The notes under the pieces are model-generated. The model was not told the DNA's origin. It was given only the letters and a program-made list of their open reading frames with translations, and ran no database searches. A stretch of DNA of 64,000 nt from Streptomyces aureoverticillatus (GTDB taxonomy: Bacteria > Actinomycetota > Actinomycetes > Streptomycetales > Streptomycetaceae). The position numbers were made by a program, and so were the translations under genes. The stretch spans positions 434,001-498,000 of the forward strand of contig NZ_BMSY01000007.1 in the NCBI RefSeq assembly GCF_014649395.1, given 5' to 3'. This document shows positions 42,480-50,740 of the stretch, piece after piece (within the stretch, counting starts at the first letter, position 1; every line of letters starts with the position of its first letter).

Positions 42480-45062
42480 TCACCTCCGGATTCGGGTCAT
42501 CTCGGGGTCGAAGAGCGGCTCGTCGGCGACGGTCGCGGGGACCTTCTCGCCGAAGTACTCGATGTGCACGCCGGTGCCCGCGGTGAGCGGCGGCAGCCAG
42601 GCGTAGGCGACGCAGCGGCCCAGCGTGTAGCCGTACGCGGCGCTGGTGACGTAGCCCGCGGGTGCGCCGTCGGCGGAGTTCGCGGCCGCGCCCGTCGGGC
42701 GCCCGGGTTCCTCGCCGGGGTGAGCGGCGTCCCCGCCGACGTACACGGGTTCCTTGCCGAGGACGACGGCGGCCGGGTCGTCGAGGAGGAGCGCGGTGAG
42801 TTTGCGCGTGAGCGGACCGCGCCGCGCGAGCGCCTCGCGTCCCACGAAGTCGTCCTTGTCCATGCGGACGGCGAAGCCGACACCCGCCTCGTACGGGTTG
42901 TGCTCAGCCGTCATGTCCTGACCCCAGGCGCGATAGCCCTTCTCCAGGCGCAGGCTGTTGAAGGCGCTGCGCCCGGCGGCGATCACACCGAGCTCCCGGC
43001 CCGCCTCCCACAACGTGTCCCAGAGACGGAGCCCAAGGTCGGCGCTGGTGTACAACTCCCAGCCCAGTTCGCCGACATAGCTCAGGCGCAGCGCCGTCAC
43101 GGGCACATGGCCGAGGTAGGTCTTGCGGGCCTTGAAGTACCCGAAGGCCTCGTGCGAGAAGTCGTCGCGGGTCAGCGGCTGTACGAGCGCTCGGGCCAGC
43201 GGTCCCCACACGCCGACGCAGCACGTCCCTTGGGTGATCTCCCTGATGTGGACGTCGTCGGGCGCGTGCGACTGTAGCCAGGAGAGATCGGCGGGGGAGT
43301 TGGCGCCGACCTGGAAGTGGGTGGGGTCGAGCCGTGCCACGGTCAGGTCGGAGCGGACGCCGCCCGCCTCGTCGAGAAGGAGGGTGTAGGTGACCGAACC
43401 AGGCTTCTTGCGAAGGTTGTTGGTGGTCATGCGCTGAAGGAAGCCAAGCGCTCCGGGGCCGGTGACCTCCAGGCGGCGCAAGGGGGTCATGTCGTACAGC
43501 GCGACCCGCTCGCGGGTGGCCCGCGCCTCGGCGGCGGCGATCGGCGACCAGTACCGACCCGCCCAGGTGTCCCGCGCGGGCACGTCCACCTCGGCGGCGA
43601 GCGCGGCGTTGGCCTCGTACCAGTGGGGCCGCTCCCAGCCGCCGCCCTCCAGGAAGACCGCGCCCAACTCCCGCTGGCGTGCGTAGAAGGGGCTGACACG
43701 CAGGGGGCGTGGCTCGTCCAGGGGCTGGTGCGGGTGGACGACGTCGTACACCTCGACGAACTGCTGGGCGCCGCGGTCGGTGATGTACGCGGGGGAGCGC
43801 TGCGCGTCCTCGAAGCGGGTGAGGTCGCAGTCGTGGACGTCGACGGTGGGCCGGCCGTCGACCATCCACTCGGCGACGGCCTTCGCCACGCCCGCGGAGT
43901 GCGTGACCCACACGGCCTCGGCGAGCCAGAACCCCCGCAGCGCCGGGGATTCGCCCAGCAGCGGCATGCCGTCCGGGGTGAAGGAGAACACGCCGTTGAA
44001 GCCCTCTTCGACGGCCGACTCCTTCAGCGCGGGCAGCAGTCCGCAGCAGTCCTGCCAGCTCGGCGCGAAGTCCTCCTCCGTGAACGGGTACGACGACGGC
44101 ATGGCCAGACCGCCGGCGGTCGCCTCGTCGTACGCGGGCACGGCGAACGGGTCGACGGGCAGCGGCCGGTGGGCGTACGAGCCGATGCCGATGCGGTCGG
44201 TGTGCTCGCGGAAGTACAGGTCCCGGTCCTGGAAGCGGAGGATGGGCCGGGTGGCCTCGGTGCGCGGGTCGTTCACGCCGGCGAGCTCGGGCAGCGGGAG
44301 CGTGCGCGCGTACTGGTGGGCGAGCGGCTGCAGGGGGACGTCGACGCCCGCCATCCGCCCGATCACCGGCCCCCAGAAGCCCGCCGCGGACACGACGTGG
44401 TCGGCGGGGAAGGTGCCGCGGTCGGTGACGACGCCGGTGACGCGGCCCTCCGCGCGCTCGATTCCGGTGACCGTGTGCCGGTCCAGGAAGCGGGCGCCGC
44501 GACCCGTGGCGCGGTCGATCTGGGCGCGGCAGGCGAGGACGGCGCGGGCGAGGCCGTCGTCGGGTGTGTGCAGGCCGCCGAGTACCTGGCCGGTGTCGAG
44601 CAGTGGCCACAGCTCCTTGCAGCGCGCGGCGCCCACGAGTTCGGCGCGGATGCCCCAGGACGCGGCGAGGCCCGCCTTGCGGTGCAGATCGGCCCAGCGC
44701 TCCTGTGTGGTGGCCAGCTCCAGGCCGCCCACGGGGTTGAAGCAGGAGAGCCCGTCCACGGTGAGCGCGCCGAACTTCCGCACGGTGTACGCGGCGAATT
44801 CGCTCAGCGTCTTGGACGGGCTGGTCTGGAAGACGAGGCCGGGCGCGTGCGAGGTGGAGCCGCCCGGGGCGGGCAGCGGGCCCTGTTCGAGGACGGTGAC
44901 GTCGGTCCAGCCGCGGGCGGTCAGCTCGTCGGCGAGGGAGCAGCCGACGATTCCGGCGCCGATGATGACGACGCTGGGTGCTGGCACGGTGGCCGGTGTT
45001 GGTGCGTGGGCCGTGGTGTCGCGCACGCCGGGGGAGTGCGGTTCGGGTCGTACGCCGGTCAC
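42480..45062 (-). CDS. GcvT-family FAD oxidoreductase (dimethylglycine/sarcosine dehydrogenase-like)
   Basis: 860 aa from GTG at 45062, overlapping the dehydrogenase stop by GTGA. N-terminal FAD domain with VVIIGAGIVGCSLADELTARGW (about 30-51), GSTSHAPGLVFQ as the flavin-linking His region, and TFTPDG-like FSFTPDGMPLLGE. The C-terminal half (from about residue 470) is an aminomethyltransferase fold: RERVALYDMTPLRRLEVTGPGALGFLQRMTTNNL and a folate-binding pattern ending with GYTLGRCVAYAWLP. This is the dimethylglycine oxidase/dehydrogenase design, transferring the methyl carbon to tetrahydrofolate. A short Gly/Ala/Pro insertion occurs in the last 100 residues. Confidence 0.92.
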   Translation of the reverse strand: MTGVRPEPHSPGVRDTTAHAPTPATVPAPSVVIIGAGIVGCSLADELTARGWTDVTVLEQGPLPAPGGSTSHAPGLVFQTSPSKTLSEFAAYTVRKFGALTVDGLSCFNPVGGLELATTQERWADLHRKAGLAASWGIRAELVGAARCKELWPLLDTGQVLGGLHTPDDGLARAVLACRAQIDRATGRGARFLDRHTVTGIERAEGRVTGVVTDRGTFPADHVVSAAGFWGPVIGRMAGVDVPLQPLAHQYARTLPLPELAGVNDPRTEATRPILRFQDRDLYFREHTDRIGIGSYAHRPLPVDPFAVPAYDEATAGGLAMPSSYPFTEEDFAPSWQDCCGLLPALKESAVEEGFNGVFSFTPDGMPLLGESPALRGFWLAEAVWVTHSAGVAKAVAEWMVDGRPTVDVHDCDLTRFEDAQRSPAYITDRGAQQFVEVYDVVHPHQPLDEPRPLRVSPFYARQRELGAVFLEGGGWERPHWYEANAALAAEVDVPARDTWAGRYWSPIAAAEARATRERVALYDMTPLRRLEVTGPGALGFLQRMTTNNLRKKPGSVTYTLLLDEAGGVRSDLTVARLDPTHFQVGANSPADLSWLQSHAPDDVHIREITQGTCCVGVWGPLARALVQPLTRDDFSHEAFGYFKARKTYLGHVPVTALRLSYVGELGWELYTSADLGLRLWDTLWEAGRELGVIAAGRSAFNSLRLEKGYRAWGQDMTAEHNPYEAGVGFAVRMDKDDFVGREALARRGPLTRKLTALLLDDPAAVVLGKEPVYVGGDAAHPGEEPGRPTGAAANSADGAPAGYVTSAAYGYTLGRCVAYAWLPPLTAGTGVHIEYFGEKVPATVADEPLFDPEMTRIRR

Positions 45063-46144
45063 AGGACCACCACCGATCGCAGCACCTCGCCGCGCTGCAT
45101 CCTGGCGAACGCCTCCTCGACCTCGGCGAGGGCGATCTTCTCCGTCACGAAGGCGCCGAGGTCGAGCCTGCGGCTGAGGTACTGGTCGACGAGCAGGGGG
45201 AAGTCCCGCGTGGGCAGGCAGTCGCCGTACCACGAGGACTTGAGCGCGCCGCCGCGTGAGAACAGGTCGATCAGCGGCAGCTCGACGGCCATCGCCGGAT
45301 CGGGCACGCCGACCTGGACGAGCACGCCCGCGTGGTCACGCATGTAGAAGGCCTGTTTGTACGTTTCCGGGATGCCGACCGCGTCGATGGCGACGTCGAC
45401 GCCGAAGCCGCCGGTGAGCCCGCGCACCGCCTCGACGGGGTCGGTGCCCCGGGAGTTGACGGTGTGGGTAGCTCCGAAGCGGGTGGCGCCGTCGAGCTTC
45501 GCGTCGTCGATGTCGACGGCGATCACGCGCCGGGCTCCGGCGAGCGAGGCCCCGGCGATCGCGGCACAGCCCACGCCGCCGCAGCCGATGACGGCGACGG
45601 TGTCGCCGCGGCCCACGTTCCCGGTGTTCACCGCCGCCCCGTACCCGGCCATCACCCCGCAGCCGATCAGGCCGGCCGCCTCCGGCCGGGCCGCCGGGTC
45701 GACCTTCACGGCCTGGCCCGCGGCGACGAGCGTCTTCTCGGCGAAGGCGCCGATGCCGAGCGCGGCGCTGAGCGGGGTGCCGTCGAGGAGCGTCATGGGC
45801 TGCGCCGCGTTGCGCGAGTCGAAGCAGTACCAGGGGCGGCCGCGCAGACAGGAGCGGCACGTTCCGCAGGGGGCGCGCCAGGCGATGACCACGTAGTCGC
45901 CGGGTGCCAGGCCGCCCACGTCGGTGCCGACCGCCTCGACGGTGCCGGCGGCCTCGTGCCCGAGCAGGAACGGGAAGTCGTCGGAGACCGCGCCTTCCCG
46001 GTAGTGCAGATCGGTGTGGCAGACCCCGCAGGCCTGCACGGAGACAAGTACCTCTCCCGGTCCGGGATCCGGCACGACGATCGTCTGCACCTCGACGGGT
46101 GCGCCCTTCTTCGCGGCGACGACGCCACGGACCTCGTGTGGCAC
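45059..46144 (-). CDS. S-(hydroxymethyl)mycothiol dehydrogenase (formaldehyde detoxification)
   Basis: 361 aa from GTG at 46144 (GAGGAG upstream), the exact length of mycobacterial MscR. Zinc alcohol dehydrogenase: catalytic zinc ligands in ACGVCHTDLHYREG and LGHEAAGTVE, structural zinc Cys in APCGTCRSCLRGRPWYC, and the NAD-binding IGCGGVGCAAIAGASLAGA. It oxidises the spontaneous mycothiol-formaldehyde adduct. As first gene of an operon whose three enzymes each release formaldehyde, it detoxifies the product. Promoter region holds the paired half-sites at 46172-46207. Confidence 0.92.
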   Translation of the reverse strand: MPHEVRGVVAAKKGAPVEVQTIVVPDPGPGEVLVSVQACGVCHTDLHYREGAVSDDFPFLLGHEAAGTVEAVGTDVGGLAPGDYVVIAWRAPCGTCRSCLRGRPWYCFDSRNAAQPMTLLDGTPLSAALGIGAFAEKTLVAAGQAVKVDPAARPEAAGLIGCGVMAGYGAAVNTGNVGRGDTVAVIGCGGVGCAAIAGASLAGARRVIAVDIDDAKLDGATRFGATHTVNSRGTDPVEAVRGLTGGFGVDVAIDAVGIPETYKQAFYMRDHAGVLVQVGVPDPAMAVELPLIDLFSRGGALKSSWYGDCLPTRDFPLLVDQYLSRRLDLGAFVTEKIALAEVEEAFARMQRGEVLRSVVVL

Positions 46145-46171
46145 GGCCAGGCTCCTCGACTGTGAGTCGTT

Positions 46172-46207
46172 GTTGCGTACTCCACGATCGGTTGCGCTAT
46201 GAGAGAC
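46172..46207. promoter_or_regulatory. Paired half-sites upstream of the demethylation operon (IclR candidate)
   Basis: GTTGCGTACTCCACGATCG then GTTGCGCTATGAGAGAC: the two GTTGCG cores start exactly 19 bp apart (46172 and 46191). They end 28 nt or more before the mscR-like start. A matching pair with the same 19-bp spacing lies at 47356-47391 upstream of the ferredoxin operon. Confidence 0.6.
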
Positions 46208-46299
46208 ATCGTGAGAGCGGCATCAAGGAGCCGTCAAGGGGCGGGAGTGAACGCTTGGCAAAACGCCGCGGGCGGCACGAAAGGGCCCGGGACACGACG

Positions 46300-46332
46300 G
46301 AGCGCGGGGCCGGGAAGTCCGGCTCCGCGCTC
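46300..46332 (-). terminator. iclR terminator
   Basis: GAGCGCGGGGCCGG (46300-46313), GAAGT loop, CCGGCTCCGCGCTC (46319-46332): 13 of 14 bases pair. It lies 62-95 nt after the IclR stop on the minus strand. Confidence 0.65.
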
Positions 46333-46394
46333 TCGGGATCGGGAGAATCGGGGCTCTGGAGGGGAGGGCGGCGGGGCCCTGGGCCCAGCCCTTG

Positions 46395-47273
46395 TCAGAA
46401 GCCGTAGCCCATCCGGCGCGACAGCTCCACCGCCGCCACGACCGTGCGCTTGGCCAGCTCGGTGAGCCGGTCCTCGGTCAGCCGATACACCGGGCCGGAG
46501 GCGCTGAGCGCGCCGATGACCTTGCCGTCGTGCGCGCGCACCGGCGCCGCCACGGCCGCCAGGCCCACCTCCAGCTCCTCCACGGCGATCGCGAAGCCCT
46601 GCTGGACGACGGTCTCCAGGTCACGGCGCAGCGCCACCGTCCCGGTCACCGTGTGCTCGGTGATGCGCGGCAGCGTACGGGCGATCAGGCCCTCGCGCAG
46701 GGTCGTCGGGAGGTGGGCGAGCAGCACCTTTCCGCTGGAGGTGGCGTGCAGCGGGGTGCGCCGGCCGAGCCAGTTCTGCGCGGTCACGGACGCCGGGCCG
46801 CGGGCCTGCATGATGTTGACCGCCGCGTCGTCGTCGAGGACCGCGATGTTGACCGTCTCGCCCAGCTCGTCCGCGAGCTCGCGGCAGACCGGCCCGCCCT
46901 CCTGGGAGATGTCCATCCGTACGGCCGCGGCCCCGGCGAGGCGCAGCACGCCCGCGCCGAGGAAGTACTTGCCCCGGTCCTTCGCCTGCCCGACCAGCCC
47001 CCGGTTCTCGAGCACGCCGAGCAGCCGGAACGCCGTCGACTTGTGCACCCCGAGCTCGTCGGCGATCTCGGTGACCCCGGCCTCGCCGTGCCGGGCGAGG
47101 ATCTCGAGGACGCTCACCGCGCGGTCCACGGACTGCACGGAACCGGGGGGCGCCTTGCCCTGCGGCTCGCGCGGCCGCCCGGGCTGCTCCGGGAGCGGTT
47201 CACCGCGCTGCCCACGGGGCGTTCCCTGGTGGGGCTCCTCGTTCTGGCCAGGCTCTTTCCGCGTGCGGGTCAT
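46395..47273 (-). CDS. IclR family transcriptional regulator
   Basis: 292 aa, ATG at 47273. After a Pro/Gln/Glu-rich 45-residue extension comes the winged helix (SVDRAVSVLEILARHGEAGVTEIADELGVHKSTAFRLLGVLENRGLV) and the effector domain with LHATSSGKVLLAHLP and the GALSASGPVYRLT motif. Placed between the two operons of the demethylation regulon; both promoters carry the same spaced half-sites, so it probably regulates both. Effector unknown, perhaps the quaternary amine. Confidence 0.9.
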   Translation of the reverse strand: MTRTRKEPGQNEEPHQGTPRGQRGEPLPEQPGRPREPQGKAPPGSVQSVDRAVSVLEILARHGEAGVTEIADELGVHKSTAFRLLGVLENRGLVGQAKDRGKYFLGAGVLRLAGAAAVRMDISQEGGPVCRELADELGETVNIAVLDDDAAVNIMQARGPASVTAQNWLGRRTPLHATSSGKVLLAHLPTTLREGLIARTLPRITEHTVTGTVALRRDLETVVQQGFAIAVEELEVGLAAVAAPVRAHDGKVIGALSASGPVYRLTEDRLTELAKRTVVAAVELSRRMGYGF

Positions 47274-47355
47274 ATCTCAACTCTCACCACTCGGCGGCCG
47301 CTTCAAGCCGCGTCCCAGGGAGCCCCTTGACGCGATGGGCATCCCACCGGATTCT

Positions 47356-47391
47356 GTTGCGCATAGCGCTCTCTGGTGCGCCATATGAAAC
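47356..47391. promoter_or_regulatory. Paired half-sites between iclR and ferredoxin operon
   Basis: GTTGCGCATAGCGCTCTCT then GGTGCGCCATATGAAAC: cores at 47356 and 47375, again 19 bp apart. The second half matches the one before the mscR-like gene (GGTTGCGCTATGAGA) closely. It is about 70-100 nt from both divergent starts. Confidence 0.6.
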
Positions 47392-47458
47392 TCCATGTTA
47401 CCGAAGAGTCCCTGGCCGAAACGGCCCTTACCGGGCCGGCACACCCAGAGGAGGGCCC

Positions 47459-47896
47459 GTGATTCCCGTCTGCCGCCTCGAAGACCTCCCTGCGGGCGAG
47501 TCCGTCCGTCTCGACACCACGCCGCCCGTCGCGGTGTTCAACGCCGACGGCGCGCTGTACGCCGTCGACGACACCTGCAGCCACCAGGACGCCTCCCTCT
47601 CCGAGGGCTGGCTGGAAGGCTGCCTGATCGAATGTCCGCTGCACGCCGCGTCGTTCGACCTCCGCACGGGACAGCCGACCTGCCTGCCCGCCCGCCGTCC
47701 GGTGCGCACCCATCGCGTGAGCGTGGTCGAGGGAACGATCCATGTCCACCTGACGGAGCCGGCGGCCGTGCCCGTCTCGGCCTCCGCCGCGGCTTCCGTC
47801 GCCGTTCCGGCGGGCGTTTCCGCCCCGGTCCCGGCCGGCGTCTCGATCGCCGACTCCGGGCGAGGCCCGCTCACCGGTGAGGGCTCCGCCGCATGA
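47459..47896 (+). CDS. Rieske [2Fe-2S] ferredoxin
   Basis: 145 aa from GTG at 47459 (GAGGAGGG upstream). Dioxygenase-type Rieske ferredoxin: ligands C40, H42 in TCSHQDASL and C59, H62 in CPLHAASFD. The fold ends near residue 100; the remaining 45 residues are a Val/Ala/Pro/Ser low-complexity tail. Small soluble electron carrier. Its stop overlaps the reductase start (ATGA). Likely passes electrons to the Rieske oxygenase at 40105-41223. Confidence 0.92.
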   Translation: MIPVCRLEDLPAGESVRLDTTPPVAVFNADGALYAVDDTCSHQDASLSEGWLEGCLIECPLHAASFDLRTGQPTCLPARRPVRTHRVSVVEGTIHVHLTEPAAVPVSASAAASVAVPAGVSAPVPAGVSIADSGRGPLTGEGSAA

Positions 47897-49269
47897 ACAC
47901 CGTCACCGTGGTCGGCGCCTCCCTCGCCGGCCTGTACGCCGCGCGCGAGCTGCGCGCCCAGGGCTTCGACGGGCGTCTCGTGATCGTCGGCGCCGAGCCC
48001 CACCTGCCGTACGACCGGCCTCCGCTGTCCAAGGACTTCCTCACCTCCCACGATCCCGGCACCGGCACCGGCACCGGCACCGGCACGGCCGAGCCCTGCA
48101 CCGGCACGGCCGATCTCCGCACCGCCGACGCCACCGAAGACACACTCGCCCTCACCGACTCCCTCGCCCTCACCGACTCCGAGGAGATCGGCGAGCTGGC
48201 CGCCGAGTGGCTGCTCGGCGTCCACGCGACCGGCCTCGACCAGCACGGCCGCGCCGTTCTCCTCGACGACGGCCGGGCCGTCGTCACCGATGGTGTGGTC
48301 GTCGCGACGGGCGCGTCGGCCCGCCGCCTGCCGGGCCCGTGGCCCGCGGGCGTCCACACCCTGCGCACTCTCGACGACGCCCTTGCCCTCCGTGCCGACC
48401 TGGCCCGTGGCCCGCGCCGCGTCGTGGTCATTGGCGGCGGCTTCATCGGCGCGGAGACGGCGTCGTCGTGCGTCGCTCTCGGCCACGACGTGACCGTCGT
48501 CGAGGCCGCACCTCTGCCGCTGCTACCCCAACTCGGCCCGGACATGGCCGCGTTCTGCGCCGACCTGCACCGGCGGGGCGGCGCCCGCCTGATCACCGGC
48601 ACGGGCGTGGCGCGCCTTCACCGCCTGGCCTCCGCCGAGTCGGCAGCCGCCGCGGGCCCGGGTGAGTCAGGCCCCAGCGGCCCTGGCTCGACTGCCCCAG
48701 GCCCCAGTAGTCCTAGCCCTGGCTCGGGTGGCCCCGGCCAGGGCGCCCGAGGCCGTGTCACCGCCGTCGAACTGTCCGACGGCCGCCTCCTGCCTGCCGA
48801 CGTGGTCGTCGTCGGCATCGGCGCCACGCCCAACACCGCCTGGCTCGCGGGCACTTCGCTCGCCCTACGCGACGGCGTCCTGTGCGACGACGGCTGCGTC
48901 ACATCCCTTCCGCACGTGGTCGCCGTGGGAGACGTCGCCCGCGTGGGCGGCGTCCGCGCCGAACACTGGACGAGCGCGACGGAGCAACCCTGTGTCGCCG
49001 TACGCAACTTGCTCGCCGCTCGCACCGTGGAATCTGTCACCGCGCAGCCGTACTTCTGGTCCGACCAGTACGGGTCCCGCATCCAGTTCGCCGGACACCG
49101 CTCCGCCGACGCCACCGTACGCATCGCGGAAGGCAGTCCAGACGACGGCAGCTTCCTGGCCGTGTACGAACACGGGGGTCGTGTGACCGCCGCCTTGGCC
49201 GTCAACTGCCCGCGTCCCTTCATGAAGTTGCGAAGGGAGCTGCGGGCGCGCCAGGTGGCTGCGGTCTGA
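47893..49269 (+). CDS. FAD-dependent ferredoxin reductase
   Basis: 458 aa, ATG at 47893. Ferredoxin reductase family: FAD motif VTVVGASLAGLYAARELRAQG (4-24), PYDRPPLSK, a second nucleotide motif VVVIGGGFIGAETASSCVALG and the VVAVGDVARV motif near 335. It is longer than the usual 400-410 aa because of three low-complexity insertions: a GTGTGTGTG run (residues 56-66, DNA GGCACC units), LALTDS twice (18-bp tandem at 48145-48180) and a Gly/Pro/Ser loop near 257-285. Feeds electrons from NAD(P)H to the coupled ferredoxin. Confidence 0.92.
   Translation: MNTVTVVGASLAGLYAARELRAQGFDGRLVIVGAEPHLPYDRPPLSKDFLTSHDPGTGTGTGTGTAEPCTGTADLRTADATEDTLALTDSLALTDSEEIGELAAEWLLGVHATGLDQHGRAVLLDDGRAVVTDGVVVATGASARRLPGPWPAGVHTLRTLDDALALRADLARGPRRVVVIGGGFIGAETASSCVALGHDVTVVEAAPLPLLPQLGPDMAAFCADLHRRGGARLITGTGVARLHRLASAESAAAAGPGESGPSGPGSTAPGPSSPSPGSGGPGQGARGRVTAVELSDGRLLPADVVVVGIGATPNTAWLAGTSLALRDGVLCDDGCVTSLPHVVAVGDVARVGGVRAEHWTSATEQPCVAVRNLLAARTVESVTAQPYFWSDQYGSRIQFAGHRSADATVRIAEGSPDDGSFLAVYEHGGRVTAALAVNCPRPFMKLRRELRARQVAAV
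48058..48180 (+). repeat. In-frame microsatellite and 18-bp duplication in the reductase gene
   Basis: Five GGCACC/GGCACG units near 48058-48090 and a perfect tandem copy of an 18-bp unit (48145-48162, 48163-48180; LALTDS twice). They lie in a surface loop after the FAD-binding part and stay in frame. Confidence 0.75.
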
Positions 49270-49275
49270 AGTCGA

Positions 49276-49317
49276 CCGAGGTCCGAAAGCCGAGGTCCGA
49301 AAGTCGGGGCCCGAAAG
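49276..49317. repeat. 14-bp tandem repeats after the reductase gene
   Basis: CCGAGGTCCGAAAG occurs twice in tandem (49276-49289, 49290-49303), followed by a variant TCGGGGCCCGAAAG. It lies just after the reductase stop. The rest of the 49270-49458 gap shows no gene. Confidence 0.7.
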
Positions 49318-49458
49318 CCGAGTCCCCTATGACGCAGCGGCGGCCTGAAGCTGCCTGCCCCGTCACGAGGCGCCCGCGCCCTCACGGTGCCCGTGTACTC
49401 ACAGTGGCTGGCCCCGACGTCGTCGGGCCAGTGTGCCCCCGTCCGGCCCCTGAACGAT

Positions 49459-50181
49459 TCAGGAGTGCGACAACTGCCCTGCCCCGCTCCGGCTCCGTAT
49501 GCCCTCCTGGCCCCGTATGCCCTCCTTGGCGCGGGCGGCCACCCGCGCCTCGCGTCGGGCCTTGCGCCGCTCGCGCCGCAGTCGGCGTGCCGTGCTGCTC
49601 GGCACCGACACCACGCCGTTGCGCTGGTTCCACACCTGGCGGGTGACCCATACGTCGCACACGGCCCAGGTGGCGACGACCGTGCTGGCCACGCTGCTCA
49701 GGACCATGGGGAAGGCCAGCCAGGACTCGGCCATCGCGCAGAAGAACGCCGTCATCGCCTGGATGAGCGTCAACGACACGATGAGCACCGCGCGGACGGC
49801 CGCTGTGCGCACGGGATCCGGCAGCCGCCGCCGGGTGGCGGGCTCCTCCACCCACAAGGGCCGCCGCTCCAGGCCCTCATCGTCATCCAAGGTCTCGGTG
49901 TAACCCCGCCTCCCCGTAGCCTCGCGGACCCCACCGGACACACGCCGTGCCCCCTCCGCCGGCCGCCTGGCCGTCGTCGGCTCCGTCGTCCGCCGTCCCG
50001 TCTGCTTCGCGCTCAACTCCTGGGCCGTCAACTCCTGGTCCGTCAACTCCTCGCCCGCGCGCGCCACATCGGCGCTCGCGGACCTCCCTGACGCCCCGCC
50101 CCCGGAGGCGGCTTTCCTCTCGGAGGCCCCATGCCCGGACGCCACGTTCCCGGAAACCCGGTGGCGCTCTGTCGTGCCCAT
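49459..50181 (-). CDS. Membrane protein with disordered N-terminus, unknown function
   Basis: 240 aa from ATG at 50181, which has GGGGGAG about 9 nt upstream; an in-frame extension to 50301 is not supported. Residues 1-120 are polar and Ser/Gly/Glu-rich. Two adjacent membrane helices follow at about 128-180 (VLIVSLTLIQAMTAFFCAMA and FPMVLSSVASTVVATWAVCDV), then a very basic tail (RRLRRERRKARREARVAARAKE) predicted on the cytosolic side. Family not recognised. Convergent with the reductase and divergent from the conservon. Confidence 0.7.
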   Translation of the reverse strand: MGTTERHRVSGNVASGHGASERKAASGGGASGRSASADVARAGEELTDQELTAQELSAKQTGRRTTEPTTARRPAEGARRVSGGVREATGRRGYTETLDDDEGLERRPLWVEEPATRRRLPDPVRTAAVRAVLIVSLTLIQAMTAFFCAMAESWLAFPMVLSSVASTVVATWAVCDVWVTRQVWNQRNGVVSVPSSTARRLRRERRKARREARVAARAKEGIRGQEGIRSRSGAGQLSHS

Positions 50182-50740
50182 CAACTCGTCACTCCCCCCG
50201 CTGCCTTGCCCGTGCCGCTGTCCTGCCCCTGCCTCGCGGCCGGTCCATCGAGAGCTCTCATGTCCGACTCTCCACCTACTGCCCGTTTTACGCTGCTTCA
50301 CGCCGCGTCCTTCAGGGCCTCTGCCGTGCCTTGCCGGCGACTCTCGTGCCGTCGGGCCACCGTGTGTGCCTCAGGCCCCGGTGCCGCTCCGCCCCCGCCC
50401 GTACCGCCCTCGTACTGATCGACGAATGAGCGCCGCGGAAGATTCCCACCCCGGGACGAGAGATCCGTTTTCAGCCCGAACGGTTCCACGTGGCGAACAC
50501 TTCAGGCCAACTGGGCCCGCTGGTACCGGTGATGAGGCCGCCTGGCATGTACCACATGCGGGAGGCAATCTCCCCCAATGGGCGGACAACTGAGGACGCA
50601 TCTTTCGCGTCACGGCCGAAAAGCATCCGGATGTGCCTTCGAGTTGCCCGTGTGTCAGTAGTAGGCTCGCGCCGTTTGTTGACGCACATGTGTGCCCCAG
50701 GCCATTGCGCGGCTGTGAGGGGCCCGATCTGGGGGAGGCC
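50182..50740. other. Intergenic region upstream of the conservon
   Basis: 559 nt without a convincing gene. A TAGGCT box at 50662-50667 could be the -10 of the conservon transcript, with a 67-nt leader to cvnA. No clear -35. The AT content rises near 50560-50680, as in other Streptomyces promoters. Confidence 0.4.
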
